A DNA stretch of 64,000 bases from Paracoccaceae bacterium (GTDB lineage: Bacteria; Pseudomonadota; Alphaproteobacteria; Rhodobacterales; Rhodobacteraceae): NCBI GenBank assembly GCA_021647745.1, contig JAKIUB010000010.1:16595-80594 (forward strand), read 5' to 3'. A program made the position numbers and the translations under genes. Under the pieces are notes generated by a model. The model searched no databases. It had not been told where the DNA came from and was given only the letters and a program-made list of their open reading frames with translations. This document shows positions 59,630 to 64,000 of this stretch, one piece after another. Numbering within the stretch: the first letter of the stretch is position 1; every line of letters begins with the position of its first letter.

Positions 59630-60235
59630 CTATCCGAGCATCAAACCTGCCGCCAAGCCCCACATCAGCACCCCGATTCCCGTGTCCAGCACGCGCCACG
59701 CCTTGGGAGAGCTCATAACCGGCTGCATGAACTTCGCCCCGTAACCCAAGGAAAAGAAAAATATAAATGAAGCAGATACGGCGCCAACTGTGAAGGCAAT
59801 CTTGTCTGAAATGTTCTCGAACTGGGTTGAAACCGCCCCCAACAGTCCGAGCGTATCCAGATAGACATGGGGGTTGAGCCAGGTCAGCATCAGGGCGGTC
59901 AGCACAGTTACCCGCAGGCTGCTTTGCGGCTTCATGGTGTGCAGATGACTGTTGCCGCGCCAGGCTTCCCAAAAGCGCAGCGCGCCATAAGCCAGCAAAA
60001 AGGCGGCACCAGCGTAGCGCATAATCACGGGTAGCGCGGGGAATATCGCCATCAGGCTGCCAAAGCCTATCACGCCAAGGGTGATCAGGATTGCGTCCGA
60101 AAGCGCGCATGTCAGCGACACCGCAAAGACATGATGCCCTGAAATTCCCTGCCTCAGCACAAAGGCATTCTGGGCGCCAATGGCAAGGATCAGGGCAAAA
60201 GAGGTAAGGAAACCTGTGATGAGGGCGGGGGTCAC
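59630..60235 (-). CDS. LysE/ArgO-family amino acid exporter
   Basis: A 201-residue inner-membrane exporter with six predicted helices. GAQNAFVLRQGISGHHVF at residues 22-39 and TLGVIGFGSLMAIFPALP are LysE family patterns; LTWLNPHVYLDTLGLLGAVS is the other family block. ArgO-type members export arginine or lysine. The regulator gene argP/lysG usually beside it is absent. Its start overlaps the stop of the DUF502 gene by 4 bp. Confidence 0.88.
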   Translation of the reverse strand: MTPALITGFLTSFALILAIGAQNAFVLRQGISGHHVFAVSLTCALSDAILITLGVIGFGSLMAIFPALPVIMRYAGAAFLLAYGALRFWEAWRGNSHLHTMKPQSSLRVTVLTALMLTWLNPHVYLDTLGLLGAVSTQFENISDKIAFTVGAVSASFIFFFSLGYGAKFMQPVMSSPKAWRVLDTGIGVLMWGLAAGLMLG

Positions 60236-60921
60236 TTAGGTGGGCCGGGTTTTTTCCCGGCGGCAATTTCGGCGGCTGTCGGCGGGGTGACCAGGCCGGC
60301 AGAGATAATCAGCTTTGCGGCTTCTTCCACACTCATATCCAGCAATATAACATCTTCGCGCGGCACAAAAAGCAAAAACCCGGATGTCGGGTTAGGCGTG
60401 GTTGGCAAAAAGATAGAGAGCATCTCGCCGTGATCGATTTTATTGAGCACCTCGCCTTTTGTTCCGGTCGAAACAAAGGCAACCGCCCAGACACCTTTGC
60501 GCGGGTACTGAATGAGGCAGGCATTTTGAAATGAGTTGCTGCTCTGGCTAAGGACGGTTTCGGCGATCTGCTTGAGCGCATTATAAATGCTGCGCACCAC
60601 GGGCATCCGCTCTACGATACTTTCGCTGAATTTCAGCAATTGTCGGCCAAAAAGCCCTTTTGTCAGTGCGCCGATTGTTGCCGTGAAGAGCAAAAAAACA
60701 ATAACCCCGAAGCCGGGAATATCGACCCCGAGATAGGTCGAGGGGTTATAAAGTGCGGGCACCCACGGCACGATCATCTTGTCCACAAGGTTGATCGCCC
60801 ACCAGATAAGGTAGAAAGTTAGCATAACCGGCGCGACAATCACCACGCCGGTAAAGAAATTGGTGCGAAAGCGGTGAAGAAAAGTCGGTTTCTTGTGCTT
60901 TATTTTTGGTTTTTTGGCCAT
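60232..60921 (-). CDS. DUF502 membrane protein
   Basis: A 229-residue protein with two transmembrane helices (about residues 20-42 and 66-90) and a soluble C-terminal half; the family is DUF502, with no known function. Characteristic stretches are NFFTGVVIVAPVMLTFYLIWW, GFGVIVFLLFTATIGALTKGLFGR, and FLPTTPNPTSGFLLFVPREDV. The start is ATG with GAGGG six bases before it; the longer frame begins with TTG and is rejected. It is upstream of lysE in the same operon. Confidence 0.9.
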   Translation of the reverse strand: MAKKPKIKHKKPTFLHRFRTNFFTGVVIVAPVMLTFYLIWWAINLVDKMIVPWVPALYNPSTYLGVDIPGFGVIVFLLFTATIGALTKGLFGRQLLKFSESIVERMPVVRSIYNALKQIAETVLSQSSNSFQNACLIQYPRKGVWAVAFVSTGTKGEVLNKIDHGEMLSIFLPTTPNPTSGFLLFVPREDVILLDMSVEEAAKLIISAGLVTPPTAAEIAAGKKPGPPK

Positions 60922-60994
60922 ATTTTCCCTCAACGCGCTCCCTTGTTGGCTCTTTGCTCAAAGAATTAGGGGCTATACCCCGCTGTTGCAAGCG

Positions 60995-61906
60995 CTAACG
61001 CGAGATTAGCGCGAGGGCGATGGCGGCTGCGAGGCGGGCATTGTTGCGCACCAGCGCAATATTGGCGGTGAGCGAAGCGCCCTTGGTCAGCTCGAATATG
61101 CGTTTGAGCAAAAACGGGGTGACAGCCTTGGCCGAAATCCCCTGTTCTTCGGCCTCGTTTAGCGCCTGCAAAATATGGGGCCGCAGCTGATCAGCCGGTA
61201 TCTCGTCTTGTGCCGGTATCGGGTTGGCCACCAATTGGCCACCGGGTAGGCCAAGGTGCGCGCGCATGGCGTGGCTGTCTGCGATAGCTTGGGCGCTGTC
61301 GGCGCGCAAAGGCGCAGGCAGGTCGCTGGTGCGGGACCAAAAGGCAGGCAATACATCCTGCCGATAGGCGATCACGGGTACACCGCGGGTTTCCAGCACT
61401 TCCATGGTTTTGGGAATATCCAGTATGGCCTTGGCGCCGGCGGCTACCACTGTCACCGGGGTTTGTGCCAGCTCTTCGAGGTCGGCGGATATATCAAAAG
61501 TGTTTTCGGCCCCGCGATGCACCCCGCCAATGCCGCCGGTGGCAAATACCGCAATATCAGCCAGATGTGCGCAGATCATGGTGGCGGCCACGGTGGTGGC
61601 GCCGGTCTGGCCGGTGGCCAGCGCAAAGGCGATATCCGCGCGGCTGAGTTTGGCTACATTTTTGGCCTGGGCCAGAGCTTGTAGCTCGTTTGGCTCCAGC
61701 CCGATATGAATATGACTGCCCATTATGGCGATAGTCGCCGGCACCGCGCCCGCTTGCCGGATATCGGCCTCTACCATTTCGGCGGTAGCTACATTTTGCG
61801 GATAGGGCATGCCGTGGGTTATGATGGTGCTTTCCAGCGCCACTACGGGTTTTCCCGCGGCGTGCGCGGCGATGACTTCGGCAGAATATTTAAGCGGTGC
61901 GGTCAT
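60995..61906 (-). CDS. psuG: Pseudouridine-5'-phosphate glycosidase
   Basis: A 303-residue enzyme that splits pseudouridine 5'-phosphate into ribose 5-phosphate and uracil. Family blocks: PVVALESTIITHGMPYPQN at residues about 20-38, GATTVAATMICAHLADIAVFATGGIGGVHRGAE near residue 105, and FLLKRIFELTKGASLTANIALVRNNA at the C-terminus. Its start overlaps the psuK stop by 4 bp, as in the E. coli pair, so the two genes form a pathway operon for degradation of modified RNA bases. Confidence 0.94.
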   Translation of the reverse strand: MTAPLKYSAEVIAAHAAGKPVVALESTIITHGMPYPQNVATAEMVEADIRQAGAVPATIAIMGSHIHIGLEPNELQALAQAKNVAKLSRADIAFALATGQTGATTVAATMICAHLADIAVFATGGIGGVHRGAENTFDISADLEELAQTPVTVVAAGAKAILDIPKTMEVLETRGVPVIAYRQDVLPAFWSRTSDLPAPLRADSAQAIADSHAMRAHLGLPGGQLVANPIPAQDEIPADQLRPHILQALNEAEEQGISAKAVTPFLLKRIFELTKGASLTANIALVRNNARLAAAIALALISR

Positions 61907-62790
61907 GTGATCTTTCGGGTTATGTGGCGGGCAGCGGCGTCAATAGCGGCTTGCAGGCGGGTTTCGGGTGTGATGCCTTCGCCGCCGGCCGCGATATGGG
62001 CTGCCATAAAAACATCCCCCGCGCCGGTGGTGCTGTGGGCGGTTGTGGGCGGGGGGGTGATGGTGACAGTGGTTTTCCCATCCGAAAAACAGGCCATGCG
62101 CGGCCCGTCGGTAACGATTGCGCGCGCAGCCCCGAGCCGGCGCAGGGCGTGGGCGGCGACCTCGCTGTCGGGCGGGTGTGTTTCGCATAAAATTCCGGCC
62201 TCGCCAAGGTTGACATAAAGCGTCACATCTCCGCCCCCGAGTGCGGCGCGCAGCCGGCCGGCCTTGCCGGGCGAGGCGGGCACAATATTAAGCTGGCATG
62301 CGGAAAACTCGATTCGCGCCGAGAGGCTCTGCATCAGCGCGGCCGGAAGGTTGCCGTCTACCACCACACGGTAGGGCCACGGTGTGTCCGGCGCGCCAAG
62401 CCGGCCATCTAGCAGCGGGGTGAAAATATGGTCTCCGGCCAGCTCCAGCGAGGCGCAATCGGCAATCGCGCCAAACACGTCTCCATCGGGATTTTCAATC
62501 GCAAGGTAGCTGTCTGTCGGGTCATCCGAGCGATACACAAAGCGGCAATCAACCCCTTCGCCTTCCAGCGCCTCGATCAGGGCATCCCCGTCAGCACCAT
62601 TACCAATTGCCGAAAGCAATATCGCCTGCTGCCCCTGCCGCGCTAGAGCAACAGCCACATTGAGCGCCACCCCGCCGAGCTGGCGGCGGATATGTCCGGC
62701 AATATCGCCACCCTGTTCCATCGGTGCGCTGGCGCTGGCGATGATATCCCACAATGCCGACCCTATACAGATAACCGGCGGCGCGGGCAT
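61903..62790 (-). CDS. psuK: PfkB-family kinase, probable pseudouridine kinase
   Basis: A 295-residue ribokinase-fold enzyme. HIRRQLGGVALNVAVALARQG near residue 32 is the sugar-site GG motif, and TAHSTTGAGDVFMAAHIAAG near residue 250 holds the catalytic Asp and the anion hole (GAGD). With psuG directly downstream, its substrate is most likely pseudouridine, giving pseudouridine 5'-phosphate. The start overlaps by 1 bp the stop of the acyltransferase gene upstream. Confidence 0.88.
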   Translation of the reverse strand: MPAPPVICIGSALWDIIASASAPMEQGGDIAGHIRRQLGGVALNVAVALARQGQQAILLSAIGNGADGDALIEALEGEGVDCRFVYRSDDPTDSYLAIENPDGDVFGAIADCASLELAGDHIFTPLLDGRLGAPDTPWPYRVVVDGNLPAALMQSLSARIEFSACQLNIVPASPGKAGRLRAALGGGDVTLYVNLGEAGILCETHPPDSEVAAHALRRLGAARAIVTDGPRMACFSDGKTTVTITPPPTTAHSTTGAGDVFMAAHIAAGGEGITPETRLQAAIDAAARHITRKIT

Positions 62791-63623
62791 TAGCTGTCGC
62801 CTAGTTTCAATGTGCGATTGCGCAGATAGGCGGCCATTTCCTTTGGGGGGAGGCCGAGCGCCTCCAGCTCCTCAAAGCTTATCGCATCGCCCACGACCGG
62901 CCGCATATCGGTTTTGAGCGACCGCGCGACTTCGTGCATTAATAGCCCTTGCCGGAAAGTGGGAGATAGTTTGGCTGCGATCAGATAGGCGCGACTATTT
63001 TGGCCGCGAAAAAACATAGGCACGACCCCGGCCTTGCCACGGGCGATCAGGCGCGCGAGAAAGTTGGTCCACTCGCCATCTATCGCATCGCCAAAAAACG
63101 TATCGGAATGGGCAACACGGCCGGCAGGGAAGAGAATCAGGCACCCCCCGCCTTTGACATGGTTTAGCGCGTCTTTGCGGGCTTGCACGTTTTTGCGAAT
63201 CGCGTCTTCCTCGTGATCAAAGGCCACGGGCAGCATGCGGTCATTGATATCGGGCACCTTGGCCAGAAAGGCACGGGTCATGATCTTGAAGTCCGGGCGC
63301 ACCCGACTCATTATTTCGCACAACACCATACCGTCTACTAGCCCGTGCGGGTGGTTGGCGACAATGATTAAAGGTCCGGTTTTCGGGGTTTTGGCTAGCG
63401 CTTCCTCTCCGATATCGGTATTTATTTCCATGCGTGTCATCGCCTGCTGCCAGAAGTTTCCGGGCAGGGGCGGCTCTTGCTGGTGTTTTTTGGCCAGCTT
63501 GAGAATCGTGATTCGTCCGGTGAGGTTCTCGACCCACCGGATTATAAAATGCCGTTTTGGCGAGGGAAAAGAGTTGGAATAACTCAAATCCTTCGCTTCT
63601 ATACGGGTAAACCCATCGTTCAT
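62790..63623 (-). CDS. Lysophospholipid acyltransferase family protein
   Basis: A 277-residue PlsC-type acyltransferase. The catalytic HX4D is NHPHGLVDG near residue 94, and the second block FPAGRVAHS near residue 165 corresponds to the FPEGTRS motif in a changed form. It lacks clear transmembrane helices, so it is probably membrane-associated only. The variant motifs are like those of hemolysin/OlsA-type acyltransferases that act on ornithine lipids or other acceptors; the acceptor is not established. It is the first gene of the acyltransferase-psuK-psuG series. Confidence 0.82.
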   Translation of the reverse strand: MNDGFTRIEAKDLSYSNSFPSPKRHFIIRWVENLTGRITILKLAKKHQQEPPLPGNFWQQAMTRMEINTDIGEEALAKTPKTGPLIIVANHPHGLVDGMVLCEIMSRVRPDFKIMTRAFLAKVPDINDRMLPVAFDHEEDAIRKNVQARKDALNHVKGGGCLILFPAGRVAHSDTFFGDAIDGEWTNFLARLIARGKAGVVPMFFRGQNSRAYLIAAKLSPTFRQGLLMHEVARSLKTDMRPVVGDAISFEELEALGLPPKEMAAYLRNRTLKLGDS

Positions 63624-63935
63624 TTTAGTGTCTGCTCACTGTCATGTTCTAGTCTTGGATAGACAAATGCGCAGGCCTCGTCACCCCAAATCGACCAAAT
63701 TACCGCAAATTGCGCGATTTTCCACTTAGCCGCTTTTTTGTTCAAGGGAAAACCGGCTATATATTTTTCCGCAAAAATCCAAAACCGCTTGCGTGTGGAG
63801 TGGGTTTGCTCTACATGCGCGGCTATTGAAACCACAGGCAGGGTTTAGGGCGCTCGGGGGAGAAATCCTCGAATGTCCACCGGTTGGCGAAAGCCTCAAC
63901 TCCCTGCCGAGGAATAAACCGGAAAGGAAATTCCA
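63624..63935. promoter_or_regulatory. Divergent intergenic region with structured rpsB leader
   Basis: No convincing gene lies here. A plus-strand promoter-like pair TTGTTC (63738-63743) and TATATT (63760-63765), spacing 16, could drive rpsB. The later part folds: CCGGTT/AACCGG (63880-63885 with 63917-63922) encloses GGC-GAAA-GCC (63886-63895), and CCTCG/CGAGG (63867-63871 with 63908-63912) offers an alternative pairing. Just before the rpsB ATG is GGAAAGGA as ribosome site. The mutually exclusive stems fit an autoregulatory S2 leader. Confidence 0.5.
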
Positions 63936-64000
63936 ATGGCTCTACCCGAGTTCACATTGCGCCAGCTGCTTGAGGCCGGCGTTCACTTTGGCCACCAAAC
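63936..64000 (+). CDS. rpsB: 30S ribosomal protein S2, N-terminal part
   Basis: Only 21 full codons are in the window: MALPEFTLRQLLEAGVHFGHQ, which is the highly conserved N-terminus of ribosomal protein S2. The gene continues to the right. S2 is usually followed by tsf. The start is preceded by GGAAAGGA and a structured leader. Confidence 0.95.
   Translation, partial: MALPEFTLRQLLEAGVHFGHQ

Noticed and set aside
63620..63835. 71-codon minus-strand frame upstream of the acyltransferase
   Set aside because: It overlaps the probable rpsB promoter region, resembles no protein and has no clear ribosome site; weak possibility of a leader peptide only.

Overview
The window looks like a contiguous piece of a chromosome from an alphaproteobacterium of the order Rhodobacterales. 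The evidence is the block helicase - S4 protein - FdxA - CarD, the DUF2948-murA pair, an F1-ATPase zeta inhibitor, a PurS/PurQ-type purine pathway, a homocysteine methyltransferase / corrinoid protein / DUF1638 block that looks like a split B12-dependent methionine synthase, and two perfect matches to the FnrL half-site pattern TTGAY-N4-RTCAA. The left edge cuts rpoH (sigma-32) and the right edge cuts rpsB, so both ends are housekeeping DNA.

Layout. 0-10 kb: rpoH end, an M19 dipeptidase and an SLC13 permease, secG, ilvC with two overlapping Lrp/AsnC regulators transcribed divergently, a quinone oxidoreductase and typA. 10-18 kb: a PraR-like regulator, an inositol-phosphatase family gene, a lysophospholipase-like gene overlapping an SCP2 gene, a TPR protein, and the helicase/Hsp15/fdxA/carD run. 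17.8-23.7 kb: cobS and cobT, divergent; a three-gene exported/membrane operon with an FnrL-type site; DUF2948, murA and a tiny basic protein.

23.8-29.4 kb is the only accessory stretch. It lies between tRNA-Thr(GGT) and tRNA-Leu(CAG), is visibly richer in A+T, and reads as the wreck of an integrated element. It contains fragments of an IS3-family element, a frameshifted small-gene cluster, a DUF1778/GNAT toxin-antitoxin pair with a palindromic operator, a damaged zinc-ribbon ORF, a truncated VirD4/TraD-like ATPase with a broken Walker A motif, and about 28 codons of a P4-type integrase next to tRNA-Leu. The toxin-antitoxin pair is the one clearly intact function left.

29.5-46 kb: a complex-I-associated NDUFA9-like protein, a LysR regulator overlapping a DegT-type aminotransferase, rnd, a shortened CobK-like reductase, sufE, the split-MetH-like block, a small lipoprotein with a duplicated terminator, dctD/dctB (DctD lacks its sigma-54 contact motif), msrP, the purine genes purQ-DUF3592-purS-purC and purB, and the zeta inhibitor. 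46-64 kb: a penicillin-acylase family protein, a beta-hydroxyacid dehydrogenase, a SYLF lipoprotein, hemB, mfd, an MFS exporter with a DsbA-like protein, a cupin regulator, arsC-like, a probable unannotated small RNA, lysE, DUF502, pseudouridine catabolism genes psuG/psuK and an acyltransferase.

No CRISPR array, rRNA gene, prophage or biosynthetic cluster was seen. The most informative points are the decayed tRNA-bounded island, the split-MetH block, the candidate small RNA at 59.4 kb, the atypical DctD and the two FnrL-type sites.
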